A DNA stretch of 64,000 bases from Actinocrispum wychmicini. GTDB taxonomy: Bacteria; Actinomycetota; Actinomycetes; Mycobacteriales; Pseudonocardiaceae. A program made the position numbers and the translations under genes. Each line of letters starts with the position of its first letter. The first letter of the stretch is position 1. Below, piece after piece: positions 34,933 through 44,035 of this stretch. The DNA lies in contig NZ_SLWS01000002.1 in NCBI RefSeq assembly GCF_004345645.1, forward strand, positions 1-64,000. Direction: 5' to 3'. The notes under the pieces are model-generated. The model was not told the DNA's origin and searched no databases. It worked only from the letters and a program-made list of their open reading frames with translations.

Positions 34933-36659
34933 CACTCGTGGATGTGCTGCGTGAACGCGCTGCCGACGGTGCGGAGCGCGGCTACCGGTTTGTCAGCGAC
35001 GGCAAGGTCCCGCCCATGTCACTGTCCTATATGGAGCTTGACCGTCGCGCCCGCGATGTCGCCGCCGAACTGAGCCTGTTGGCGCCGCAGGGCGCGAGAG
35101 CGATCCTGCTCTATCCGCCGGGGCTTGAGTTCGTTGTCGCGTTCTTCGGTGCCCTGTACGCGGGTGTGGCCCCCGTCCCGGTCTACCCGCCGAGCGGAGC
35201 GGATCTCCGCCACGCGCTCTCCCGCCTGGAGCACGTAATCGCCGACGCTCGCCCGGAGGCGCTCCTCACCACCGGCGCGCTGCTCGCCGCGAACGAGTCC
35301 GCCGGGCTCGTCGACACCCCTGCGGGCGCGCGTTGGATGGCCACCGACCGCGTGTGCCCCGGATCCGGGGATGGCTGGAAACCCCCGAGAGTGCTTGACG
35401 GTGACGTGGCGTTCGTGCAGTACACATCCGGCTCCACGGCGATGCCGAAGGGCGTCGTGGTGCGTCACCGACATCTTATGGCGAACCTGGAGGCCATCCG
35501 CGCCGCGATGAAGCTGTCCGCCGACACCACCGCGGTCGGCTGGGTGCCGTCATACCACGACATGGGGCTGGTCGGCTTCATCCTGGAAGCGCTGTACGCC
35601 GGCTTTTCCTCATACCTGATGGCACCGCAGGACTTCCTGCGCCGGCCCGCGCTCTGGCTGGAGACGATCTCCCGGTTCGGCGGCGTGGTGAGCGGTGGTC
35701 CGAACTTCGGCTTCGACCTGTGCACCCGGCGCGTCGACGACGCGGACCGCGATCGCCTTGACCTGTCGAGCTGGCGGGTGGCGTTCTCCGGTGCCGAGAA
35801 GATCCGGCCGGATGTGCTGCGACGGTTCGCGCGAAGGTTCAGCTCGGTCGGCTTCGACGCCAACGCGATGTTCCCGTGCTACGGCCTTGCCGAAGCGTCC
35901 TTGTTCGTCTCCGGCGCCCAGTACGGGAATGGGGTCGGCACGGCGTGGATCAGTCGGTCCGCGCTGGAGAACGACCGAGCCGAGCCGGCAGAACCAGACG
36001 CGTCCGGGGCGGTTGAGATAGCGTCCTGTGGACGCGTGGCCGACGGCCATCGTGTCGTGATCGTCGAACCGACGACCGGTCGCCCGCTCGGTCCCGACCG
36101 CGTGGGTGAGGTGTGGTTCGCCGGTCCCAGCGTCACATCCGGCTACTGGCGCAGGCGTGACGAGTCGGACGACGTCTTCGGCGCGGTCCTCGCCAACGGC
36201 GGTGAGCCGTTCCTGCGCACTGGAGATCTTGGCTTCCTGCGCGATGGCGACCTCTACCTGACCGGCCGCCGCAAGGACCTGATGGTGGTCCGGGGACGGA
36301 ACATCTACCCCGCGGACGTCGAAGAAGCGGCGCAGGCCGTGGACTCGCGCCTGCGGCCCGGTTGCGGCGCGAGCTTCCTGGCCGACGGCGACAGCTCGAA
36401 CCTGGTGCTCGTTCAGGAGACCAGCGAGCAGGACGACGCCGAACTCGCCGAACTCGCGTCGGCCGTTCGGCGGGCCGTGTTCGAACGACTGGAGGTCGGC
36501 GTCGACGACGTGGTCTTCATCCGGCCTCGGTCGGTCGCCAAGACGTCCAGCGGCAAACTGCGTAGGCACGCGTGCCGCGCGGACTATCGCGCCGGTGCAC
36601 TCGATGTGGTGTTCCCGTTGCGGGGCACCGGATCCCGCGTCGAGCCGGCGGAGGCGTAG
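34929..36659 (+). CDS. Fatty acyl-AMP ligase (FAAL)
   Basis: 576 aa. Adenylation core with Q-Y-T-S-G-S-T-A-M-P-K-G, V-P-S-Y-H-D-M-G-L-V-G (the FAAL signature), M-A-P-Q-D-F-L-R-R-P, P-C-Y-G-L-A-E-A, R-T-G-D-L-G-F, G-R-R-K-D-L-M-V-V-R-G-R-N, and the C-terminal Lys in K-T-S-S-G-K-L-R-R. The FAAL-specific insertion between A-E-A and the later core is present. FAALs transfer fatty acids as acyl-AMP directly to an ACP. The next gene starts with an ACP domain 3 bp later, the obvious acceptor. Confidence 0.9.
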   Translation: MTLVDVLRERAADGAERGYRFVSDGKVPPMSLSYMELDRRARDVAAELSLLAPQGARAILLYPPGLEFVVAFFGALYAGVAPVPVYPPSGADLRHALSRLEHVIADARPEALLTTGALLAANESAGLVDTPAGARWMATDRVCPGSGDGWKPPRVLDGDVAFVQYTSGSTAMPKGVVVRHRHLMANLEAIRAAMKLSADTTAVGWVPSYHDMGLVGFILEALYAGFSSYLMAPQDFLRRPALWLETISRFGGVVSGGPNFGFDLCTRRVDDADRDRLDLSSWRVAFSGAEKIRPDVLRRFARRFSSVGFDANAMFPCYGLAEASLFVSGAQYGNGVGTAWISRSALENDRAEPAEPDASGAVEIASCGRVADGHRVVIVEPTTGRPLGPDRVGEVWFAGPSVTSGYWRRRDESDDVFGAVLANGGEPFLRTGDLGFLRDGDLYLTGRRKDLMVVRGRNIYPADVEEAAQAVDSRLRPGCGASFLADGDSSNLVLVQETSEQDDAELAELASAVRRAVFERLEVGVDDVVFIRPRSVAKTSSGKLRRHACRADYRAGALDVVFPLRGTGSRVEPAEA

Positions 36660-36662
36660 GAC

Positions 36663-39600
36663 GTGAGCATGCGGCCTGACGCACTCCGTTCGTGGCTTGC
36701 CGACCGGGTCCGTGAACGAGCGGACCTGGGGTCGGCCGATGTCGACATCGACCTGCCACTCGCCGGTCTTGGCATCAGTTCGGTGCTGGCCGCGGAACTC
36801 GCCGCCGACCTGTCGGCGTTGACCGGCACCGAGGTGCATCCGGCGGTGTTGTTCCAGTACCCCACCATCCGTACCCTCGCGGACGCCCTTGGCGGCGAGG
36901 TGTCCAGCAAGCGGCGGCCTGCTCCGCCGCCGCCCGGCGGGGACGCGATGGCGATCATCGGAATGTCCGCCCGGGTGCCGGGCGCGGACTCGGTGGCCGA
37001 ACTCTGGACCCTGCTGCGGGAAGGTCACGATCCTGTCGGCGAGGTGCCGTCGCGACGCTGGCAGCTGGACCCGGAGTCGCTGACCGATGCCGAGCGGGGT
37101 GTGCGCTTCGCCGGCCTGCTGGCCGACATCGAGTCGTTCGACGCGGAATTCTTCCGGGTGCCGTACGCGGAAGCCGTCCGGATGGACCCGCAACAGCGAC
37201 TGCTGCTGCAGGGCGCATGGGAGGCGCTGGAGGACGGTGGCCAGGTACCCGCAGATCTGGCCGGCACCCGCACAGGTGTCTACGTGGGCATCTCCAACAA
37301 CGACTACGTGCGGCGGCAACTGGGGTCGCCGCAACACGTGCACGGCCTGACGCCCACGGGGAACGCGCTGTCGGTCGCCGCCAATCGGCTGTCGTACATG
37401 TTCGACCTGCGCGGCCCAAGCCTCGCGGTGGACACGGCCTGTTCGTCATCCCTGGTCGCCGTTCACCTCGCGATGCGGGACCTCCGAGCGGGCATGTGTG
37501 AGCTGGCGATTGTCGCGGGTGTCAACCTGCTGGTCGAGCCGGACGCCTCGCTGGCGTTGGCCAGGGCGGGCATGCTCGCGCCGGACGGCCGCTGCAAGCC
37601 CTTCGACGCTGCGGCCAACGGGTACGTCCGGAGCGAGGGTTGCGTCGTCGCGGTGCTCAAGCCTCTTGATCGCGCACTGGCCGACGGCGACCGCGTATAC
37701 GCCGTCGTGCTGGGCAGCGACGTCACTCAGGACGGTCGCACCAACGGTCTCACGGCACCGAACCCGGCGGCCCAGGAGGATGTCCTGCGCCGTGCCTACG
37801 CCGACGCGCGGATAGAACCCTCCGCCGTGCAGTACGTCGAATGTCACGGCACGGGAACTCTGCTCGGTGATCCCATCGAGGCACGCGCGCTCGGCACCGT
37901 CGTCGGTGCGGGCCGACCGGCGCACCAGCCGTGCCTGATCGGTTCGGTGAAGTCCACCCTGGGCCATCTGGAGTCGGCAGCGGGGCTCGCCGGGCTCGTC
38001 AAGCTCGCGCTCAGCCTGCACCACGGGTCCATCCCCGGCACACTGCACTTCCGGTCGGGCAACCCGCACATCGACTTCGCGGGACTCGGCCTTGAAGTCG
38101 TCGCCGACGCCCATGACTGGCCGGCGGGCGACCGGCTGGCCGCGGTCAGCAGCTTCGGCTTCGGCGGGACCAACGCGCACGTGGTGCTCAGCGGAGCCCC
38201 GACCGGTGCGCGTCGCGTCGCCACCGGACAGTCCCACCATGGACCGTACGTGTTGCCGGTTTCGGCCCGACACCCTGAGTCGCTGGTGGCAGCCGCGCAT
38301 GGCCTGGCGGACCGGCTGGCCGGGACGGACGTCCGTGATCTTCCCGCGGTGGCCTCGGCCCTGTCGCTGCGTCGCACCCATCATCAGTGGCGCCACGCCG
38401 TTGTCGGCAGCAACGTCGACGAACTCGTCGCCCAGTTACGCGAGATCGAGACGAACCGGCCCGCCACGTCCCAGCCAGACCGCCGCCTGGTGTTCGCGTT
38501 CCCCGGCCAGTCGGAACACTCGCCCGAGGCACTGCTCGCTCTCGCGGACACCATGCCCCTCGTCGCGGCGACTCTTCGTCGCTGTAGTGAGATCATCGAG
38601 GACGAGGCCGGGTGGAACCTGCTGGACGTGCTGGCCCAGCCGGACGCCGATGAGGTGCTGCGAGCGGACACCACACAGGCCCAACCGGCGACCGTAGCCA
38701 CTCAACTCGCGCTCGCCGCCGCCTGGCGAAGCCTCGGGCTGCGCCCGGACGGGGTGATCGGCCACAGCCTGGGCGAGGTGTCGGCCGCGGCCGCGGCCGG
38801 GGCCTTGTCGCTGGACCAGGCCTTGCGGGTAAGCCTGGTCAGGGGACGGGTCATCAAGACCGTGACCGGAACGGGCCGCATGCTGGCGATGGCGATCGGT
38901 CCCAGGAACGCGGAGGACATCGTCACCGCGGCCGCCGGCCGGATCGCTGTCGCGACGGTCAACGGCCCCGCATCGGTGGTGCTGGCGGGTGACTCCACCA
39001 CGCTCGAACAGGTTCGCGCACGGGCCGAGACGGACGGAATCCTGGCACGATGGGTGCCGGTGGACTATCCGTCGCACAGCCCGTGGATGTCCGGCGCGGC
39101 GGCTGATCTCACCGCGGCGCTCGCCGACCTGGAGCCGGCAACGCCGGTCATCCCGTTCTGGTCTTCGGCCACAGGGGGCGCGTTCACGGGCCTCCTCGAC
39201 GCGGCCTACTGGGGTGACAACCTGCGCCGCCCAGTGCGTTTCGCCGACGCCGCCGGCGACATGCTGCGGGCAGGGCCGGTCACGGTCGTGGAACTCGGCA
39301 CCCATCCCGTCCTGCGCACTCCGCTCGCCCAACTCGCGGCCGCGGCAGGGCGGCCGGATCTGGCCTTTGTGGCGACCATGGACCGTGGTGTCGAACCGTC
39401 ACGATCGTTCCGCGCCGGGTTGGCGCGACTCTACGAACTGGGCGTGGATCCACAGTGGGACCAGGTGGTCGGCCCATCAGACTACGTCCCCGTGCCGACC
39501 TACCCGTGGCGCCGCAAGCGCTACTGGCTGCCCCGCCCCGCCACCCGGACCAGCGGTGGCCGGGGTGGGCATCCCCTGCTGGGCCGGCGGCTCGACCTGC

Positions 39601-42158
39601 CCGCACCCTCGGGACGCCGAAGCGACCGGTGGGAGCTGGAACTGACCGGCGAGCCACCGTCCATAGTGGCCGGGCACGTGGTTGCCGGCCAGGCTGTGTT
39701 GCCCGGCGCAGGCTATCTGGAGATGGCCCTGGCGGCGGGGCGGCAGTTGGGCATCAAGGGACCGATCGAGATCCGGGACGCGCGGTTCAGCGCGTTCCTC
39801 CCGCTGTCTGACGGGTCTGGGACAGTGCAGACCATCGCCGAACCTAACAGGGACAACGGCTTTACCGTCACTATTATGTCCAAACAGGACGATGGTGACT
39901 GGACTGTCAACGCGACGGCGACCGTCGCGCCCGCTGAGGTTGTGCCGACGACCGTGCCCGACCCGGCCACCGCTCGAGCCACCTGTTTCCATCCCCTCTC
40001 ACCATCCCTGTTCTACGAGACACTCCGCGCGGTCGGCCTCGACTACGGCACCGGATACCAACTGCTGAACGACATCTGGTCGGGTGCGGGCATGGCCGTG
40101 GCGACGTTGGCAGCCGCTCCCGACCCCGAACAGTCCTGTGTGGTCGACCCCAGATCACTGGACGGCGCGCTTCAACTGCTCGCCGCGGCATCGCGGGTCG
40201 CGCCCGACACCCGACCGGTCCTACTCGGGGTACGACGCCTCGTGGTGGACGCGAACTGGCCCACGTCCGGTGAAGTGTCCGCCGTCGCCAGGCTTGACGA
40301 CACTGGCGCCGCGATCTTCGTGGGCCAGCAAGCCGTTCTGACGGTCGACGGCATTGCGGTCGCGGCAGCCACGCCCCCCGTCGCCGACGCTCACAGTCAC
40401 GAGCTGCACTGCTACGACATCGTTTGGCGCCAACAAGAGAACGACCAGACGCAAGCGCGTGAGCTGGACGGTTCGGCCTGGGTACTCGCCGGGGCGGGAG
40501 ACGTCTCCGACGATCTCGCCGCTCGACTGCGTGCGGCAGGCGCCACGGTGCGAACTCTCGACCGCCACAACACCGACTTGGCCAGGACGTTCGCCGACGT
40601 ACATCACTCCGGCGCCGTCGATGTCGTCTACGTCGCCGGTGTCGCGGCGGTCCCGGACGTTCGCGAGACCACCGAGGAGATCACCGAACTCGCCGCGCTG
40701 ATCAAGGCGGCGTCGTTCGCCGACGTAGAGGTGCGCGGGCTGTGGGTCGTCACGGCTGGTTGCCAGGATGTCGGCGGCGCGACGCAACCTGTCCGGCCTG
40801 GTCCAGCCGCTCTGTGGGGTCTGGTGCGCGCCCTGCCGTTCGAGAACGCCACCCTGCGGGCGTACTGCGTGGATCTGGACGCGTCGCCGACTGAGAACTC
40901 GATGACCGGGCTGTTGGCCGAACTGCGCGCGCCGTCGACCGAGACCGAGATCGCCTTGCGCGATGGCCGACGCTATGTGGCCAGGTTCGTCACGGCTCCG
41001 GCTCTTGACGGCGGCGACGCCGATCCAGGCATCGAACCCGTACAGCCCGGCGCGAGCTACCTCATCACCGGCGGCTACGGCGCGATCGGGCTACGTGTCG
41101 CGCATTGGCTCGCCGCTCTTGGCGCCGCCCACATTGGACTAGTCGGTCGCACGCCACCCGGGGAGCAGGCGCGCGAGACTCTCGCCGAGCTCGAACGAGA
41201 TGGCCCGAAAATACACCTCTTTCTCGGCGACATCGCCGATCCGGGCACCGCCGAGAGCGCCGCCGCCGAACTACGGCGGTTCGCCCCCATCAAAGGAGTC
41301 GCGCACGCCGCTGGGATTCTTGCCGACGGACCGCTGTTGGACATGCCGGCCGCGGCGATCGAGTCGGTGGTCCGTCCGAAAGTCGGCGGGGCGCTGTGCC
41401 TCGACGTGGCCACCGCCAAGGACGACCTTGACTGGATCGTCCACTTCTCCAGCGCGGCCTCGGTGCTCGGTTCACCGGGCCAGGCCAACTACTGCGCCGC
41501 CAACGCCTTTCTCGACGCCTATGGTGTCACCCAGCGGACGTCGGGCAGGCGGGCCATCGTGGTCAACTGGGGTGCGTGGGCAGGACCCGGACTCGCCCAG
41601 GGCGTCTCCGACGGGCCGCTTCTGGGCGCGTACTCGACGCTTGACCCGGACCAGGGCATCGAGGCGCTGTCGGCGATCGTGCGAGCGGGTCGGCCAAGAA
41701 CCGTCGTACTCGCCACCGATCTACGGCACTTGGTCCGTCTGTTTCCCGGCGTGGTCGGCGTCGCGCGGTTCAGTGAGCTCACGTCCGCGGACGATGCCGT
41801 GCTGTACGGCTTCGGGCTCGGTTCCCAGCCCTCATCCCGGCCCACGCTGAAACAGTCGTACATCGCGCCCCGAAACGAGTTGGAGCGCCGGATCGTGGGC
41901 ATCTGGCAGCGGTCGCTCGGCTTCGACCGGATCGGGGTGCACGACGGGTTCTTTGAGCTCGGCGGTGACTCGGTGTTCGCCAACCAGATGGTGCTGGAGG
42001 TGAACAGGACGCTGGGTGTCGGCATCACTGCGGCGGACGCGTTCGCCCGTCTCACCGTGGCGTACTTGGCGGAGCTGGCCGAGCAGGACATGCTCAAGCG
42101 GCTCGAATCGCTCACCGAGGAAGAAGCCGAGCGTCTGCTGCGTTCCGACGACAGGTGA
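36663..42158 (+). CDS. Type I polyketide synthase, single module ACP-KS-AT-DH-KR-ACP
   Basis: 1831 aa, GTG 36663 (GGAGG upstream). ACP1 at 10-75, Ser40 in L-G-I-S-S. KS about 95-515, with Cys260 in D-T-A-C-S-S and His in E-C-H-G-T-G-T and G-H-L-E-S-A. AT about 610-930, with Ser702 in G-H-S-L-G-E and Y-P-S-H, closer to the methylmalonyl-type YASH than to HAFH, so extender choice is uncertain. DH about 960-1230: H-V-V-A-G-Q-A-V-L-P and L-D-G-A-L-Q. KR about 1460-1640: T-G-G-Y-G-A-I-G and N-Y-C-A-A-N. ACP2 about 1735-1810, E-L-G-G-D-S. No ER or thioesterase. It extends the FAAL-loaded chain once or iteratively, giving an enoyl or hydroxyacyl-ACP. A TTA codon (residue 592) suggests bldA dependence. 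Confidence 0.95.
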   Translation: MSMRPDALRSWLADRVRERADLGSADVDIDLPLAGLGISSVLAAELAADLSALTGTEVHPAVLFQYPTIRTLADALGGEVSSKRRPAPPPPGGDAMAIIGMSARVPGADSVAELWTLLREGHDPVGEVPSRRWQLDPESLTDAERGVRFAGLLADIESFDAEFFRVPYAEAVRMDPQQRLLLQGAWEALEDGGQVPADLAGTRTGVYVGISNNDYVRRQLGSPQHVHGLTPTGNALSVAANRLSYMFDLRGPSLAVDTACSSSLVAVHLAMRDLRAGMCELAIVAGVNLLVEPDASLALARAGMLAPDGRCKPFDAAANGYVRSEGCVVAVLKPLDRALADGDRVYAVVLGSDVTQDGRTNGLTAPNPAAQEDVLRRAYADARIEPSAVQYVECHGTGTLLGDPIEARALGTVVGAGRPAHQPCLIGSVKSTLGHLESAAGLAGLVKLALSLHHGSIPGTLHFRSGNPHIDFAGLGLEVVADAHDWPAGDRLAAVSSFGFGGTNAHVVLSGAPTGARRVATGQSHHGPYVLPVSARHPESLVAAAHGLADRLAGTDVRDLPAVASALSLRRTHHQWRHAVVGSNVDELVAQLREIETNRPATSQPDRRLVFAFPGQSEHSPEALLALADTMPLVAATLRRCSEIIEDEAGWNLLDVLAQPDADEVLRADTTQAQPATVATQLALAAAWRSLGLRPDGVIGHSLGEVSAAAAAGALSLDQALRVSLVRGRVIKTVTGTGRMLAMAIGPRNAEDIVTAAAGRIAVATVNGPASVVLAGDSTTLEQVRARAETDGILARWVPVDYPSHSPWMSGAAADLTAALADLEPATPVIPFWSSATGGAFTGLLDAAYWGDNLRRPVRFADAAGDMLRAGPVTVVELGTHPVLRTPLAQLAAAAGRPDLAFVATMDRGVEPSRSFRAGLARLYELGVDPQWDQVVGPSDYVPVPTYPWRRKRYWLPRPATRTSGGRGGHPLLGRRLDLPAPSGRRSDRWELELTGEPPSIVAGHVVAGQAVLPGAGYLEMALAAGRQLGIKGPIEIRDARFSAFLPLSDGSGTVQTIAEPNRDNGFTVTIMSKQDDGDWTVNATATVAPAEVVPTTVPDPATARATCFHPLSPSLFYETLRAVGLDYGTGYQLLNDIWSGAGMAVATLAAAPDPEQSCVVDPRSLDGALQLLAAASRVAPDTRPVLLGVRRLVVDANWPTSGEVSAVARLDDTGAAIFVGQQAVLTVDGIAVAAATPPVADAHSHELHCYDIVWRQQENDQTQARELDGSAWVLAGAGDVSDDLAARLRAAGATVRTLDRHNTDLARTFADVHHSGAVDVVYVAGVAAVPDVRETTEEITELAALIKAASFADVEVRGLWVVTAGCQDVGGATQPVRPGPAALWGLVRALPFENATLRAYCVDLDASPTENSMTGLLAELRAPSTETEIALRDGRRYVARFVTAPALDGGDADPGIEPVQPGASYLITGGYGAIGLRVAHWLAALGAAHIGLVGRTPPGEQARETLAELERDGPKIHLFLGDIADPGTAESAAAELRRFAPIKGVAHAAGILADGPLLDMPAAAIESVVRPKVGGALCLDVATAKDDLDWIVHFSSAASVLGSPGQANYCAANAFLDAYGVTQRTSGRRAIVVNWGAWAGPGLAQGVSDGPLLGAYSTLDPDQGIEALSAIVRAGRPRTVVLATDLRHLVRLFPGVVGVARFSELTSADDAVLYGFGLGSQPSSRPTLKQSYIAPRNELERRIVGIWQRSLGFDRIGVHDGFFELGGDSVFANQMVLEVNRTLGVGITAADAFARLTVAYLAELAEQDMLKRLESLTEEEAERLLRSDDR

Positions 42159-42193
42159 GTCGCCACTCGGCACTCCACGAACGGGGGAAGGAC

Positions 42194-43234
42194 ATGTTGG
42201 GGGCGGTCTACCGTGGAGCACACCACGTCGAACTGTGTACGGACCTCGCGATGCCAACCGTCGCGGAGCCCGGGGACGCGGTAGTACGTGTCACCAGATC
42301 CGCGATCTGCGGTACCGACCTGCACCCCTACCGGGGTGAGTTGCCTGACTTCGCGGCAGGTACGGTGCTCGGCCACGAGTTCACCGGGGTGGTGGTCGAA
42401 GCCGGTGTCGCGGCGTCGGTCAAGCCCGGCCAACGGGTGGTCGGCTCCGACATCGTCGCGTGCGGCCGGTGCCCGATGTGCATCCGGGGCTGGCACTACC
42501 AGTGCGCCGACGTCACGCTGTTCGGCTACTCCACGGTGGTCGGTCGATCGTTGGGCGGGGCACAGGCCGAGTACGTGCTCGTCCCACACGCCGATGTCGT
42601 GCTCGCGGAGATACCGGACGACCTGACCGACGAGCAAGCACTGTTCACCGGGGATGTGCTCGCCACCGGCTATCAGGCGACTCTGGCCGCCGGCATGGCG
42701 CCCGGCGACACCGTTGTGGTCGTGGGTGGTGGGGCTGTGGGCCTGACGGCGGGGCTTTGCCTGCGCGTGACTGGCGCCGGCGCGATCGTGATCGCCGAGT
42801 TGGCCGCGGAACGGCGTCAAGCGGCCGCCCAACTCGGGTTCCTGTCGTCCCACCCGGATGAGCTGCCCGGCCTGGTCGCCCAACTCACCCGTGGCGCGGG
42901 CGCACCTGTCGTGGTGGAGGCCGTGGGGACCGACGCCGCTCTTGGGCTGGCCCTGTCCGTGGCTGGGCCCCAGGCCACCGTGGTGTCAGTCGGTGCCCAC
43001 CATGGCGTCGCGTTCCCGTTCCCCACCGGAGCCGCGTTCGCCCGTGAGTTGACCGTGAAGTTCGTCGTGGGCAACCCCATTCGGGTGCGTGACACCTTGT
43101 TCCGGCTGATCGCCAGTGGTCGGCTCGACCCGACCGCCGTGGTGTCCCATCGACTTCCGCTCACGGACGTGGTCAACGGCTACGACCTCTTCGACCGGCA
43201 GGAGGCGACCAAGGTTGTTCTCGTCCACGGCTGA
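42194..43234 (+). CDS. Zinc-dependent medium-chain alcohol dehydrogenase
   Basis: 346 aa from ATG 42194 (GGGGAAGG upstream). Catalytic zinc site: Cys in A-I-C-G-T-D-L-H and G-H-E-F-T-G. Structural zinc cysteines are in V-A-C-G-R-C-P-M-C-I-R-G-W-H-Y-Q-C. Rossmann V-V-V-G-G-G-A-V-G-L. It oxidises an alcohol or polyol or reduces a carbonyl using NAD(P). It sits between the PKS and the sugar nucleotidyltransferase, 35 bp after the PKS stop, and could serve either branch. Confidence 0.9.
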   Translation: MLGAVYRGAHHVELCTDLAMPTVAEPGDAVVRVTRSAICGTDLHPYRGELPDFAAGTVLGHEFTGVVVEAGVAASVKPGQRVVGSDIVACGRCPMCIRGWHYQCADVTLFGYSTVVGRSLGGAQAEYVLVPHADVVLAEIPDDLTDEQALFTGDVLATGYQATLAAGMAPGDTVVVVGGGAVGLTAGLCLRVTGAGAIVIAELAAERRQAAAQLGFLSSHPDELPGLVAQLTRGAGAPVVVEAVGTDAALGLALSVAGPQATVVSVGAHHGVAFPFPTGAAFARELTVKFVVGNPIRVRDTLFRLIASGRLDPTAVVSHRLPLTDVVNGYDLFDRQEATKVVLVHG

Positions 43235-43261
43235 GCGCCGCGACCTGCTGGGACACCACCG

Positions 43262-44035
43262 ATGACGAGCCTGTCACCGGCGCACGCCATCCTGCTCGCC
43301 GGCGGTCGCGGTACGCGGCTGCACCCGTACACGCTGACCAGCCCCAAGCCGCTGATCAGCATGGACCGCTGGACGATACTGGAGATCATCATCCGGCAGC
43401 TGCGGTCGTTCGGGGTGACCAGGGTGACTCTCTGCGTCTCCCACCTCGCGGAGATGATCATGGACCAGTGCGGCGACGGGAGCCGCTTCGGCGTCACGGC
43501 CGACTACTGCGTCGACATGGACCCGAGAGGCACCGCAGGACCACTCGCCTCGGTGGTTGACTGGACCGAACCGGCCGTGGTGATGAACGCGGACATTCTC
43601 ACCCGGATGAACTTCGCGGACCTCTACGCGCACCACACCGCTGGTTCCGCGGTGCTCACGGTCGCCGCCCACGTACAGGACCTCGACATCGACTACGGCC
43701 TGGTGCACGTAGTCAACGGACACGTGGTCGACGTGGTGGAGAAGCCGCGGATGGAACTCAACGTGTCGGCCGGCATCTACGTGGCCTCACCCGAGGTCCG
43801 CGACCACATCCCGGCCGATCAGGAGTTCGGCATGAACGAACTCATGCAACAGTTGCTGTTGGCGGGCCGAACGGTCAGCGCCTACCGCTTCTCGGAGGAC
43901 TGGTACGACATCGGCACACCCCAACGGCTCGCAGACGCACGGCGGTCCTTCGCCGCCAAGCCGTCGGCGTTCTTGCGCGAGTCAGTCTCCAGTGACCGCA
44001 TGCCGGCGACCAAACTGAGCGCCGACCGACCATGA
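43262..44035 (+). CDS. Sugar-phosphate nucleotidyltransferase
   Basis: 257 aa. N-terminal L-A-G-G-R-G-T-R-L-H-P-Y-T ... S-P-K-P-L is the NTP-binding signature of the RmlA/GMP family; metal-binding Asp in M-N-A-D-I; V-E-K-P motif in the second half; W-Y-D-I-G-T-P near the end. Short form without hexapeptide repeats, similar to HddC or mannose-1-phosphate guanylyltransferases. It would make the NDP-sugar donor for the GT4 enzymes. Overlaps the P450 start (ATGA). Confidence 0.9.
   Translation: MTSLSPAHAILLAGGRGTRLHPYTLTSPKPLISMDRWTILEIIIRQLRSFGVTRVTLCVSHLAEMIMDQCGDGSRFGVTADYCVDMDPRGTAGPLASVVDWTEPAVVMNADILTRMNFADLYAHHTAGSAVLTVAAHVQDLDIDYGLVHVVNGHVVDVVEKPRMELNVSAGIYVASPEVRDHIPADQEFGMNELMQQLLLAGRTVSAYRFSEDWYDIGTPQRLADARRSFAAKPSAFLRESVSSDRMPATKLSADRP

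Noticed and set aside
35610..37343. Long open frame (577 codons) on the minus strand opposite FAAL and PKS
   Set aside because: It is the antisense of two clearly conserved genes, has no family motifs, and reflects the high GC content that leaves antisense frames open.
41519..42883. Minus-strand frame spanning the PKS 3' end and the alcohol dehydrogenase
   Set aside because: Antisense shadow crossing a clear gene junction; no similarity to any family.
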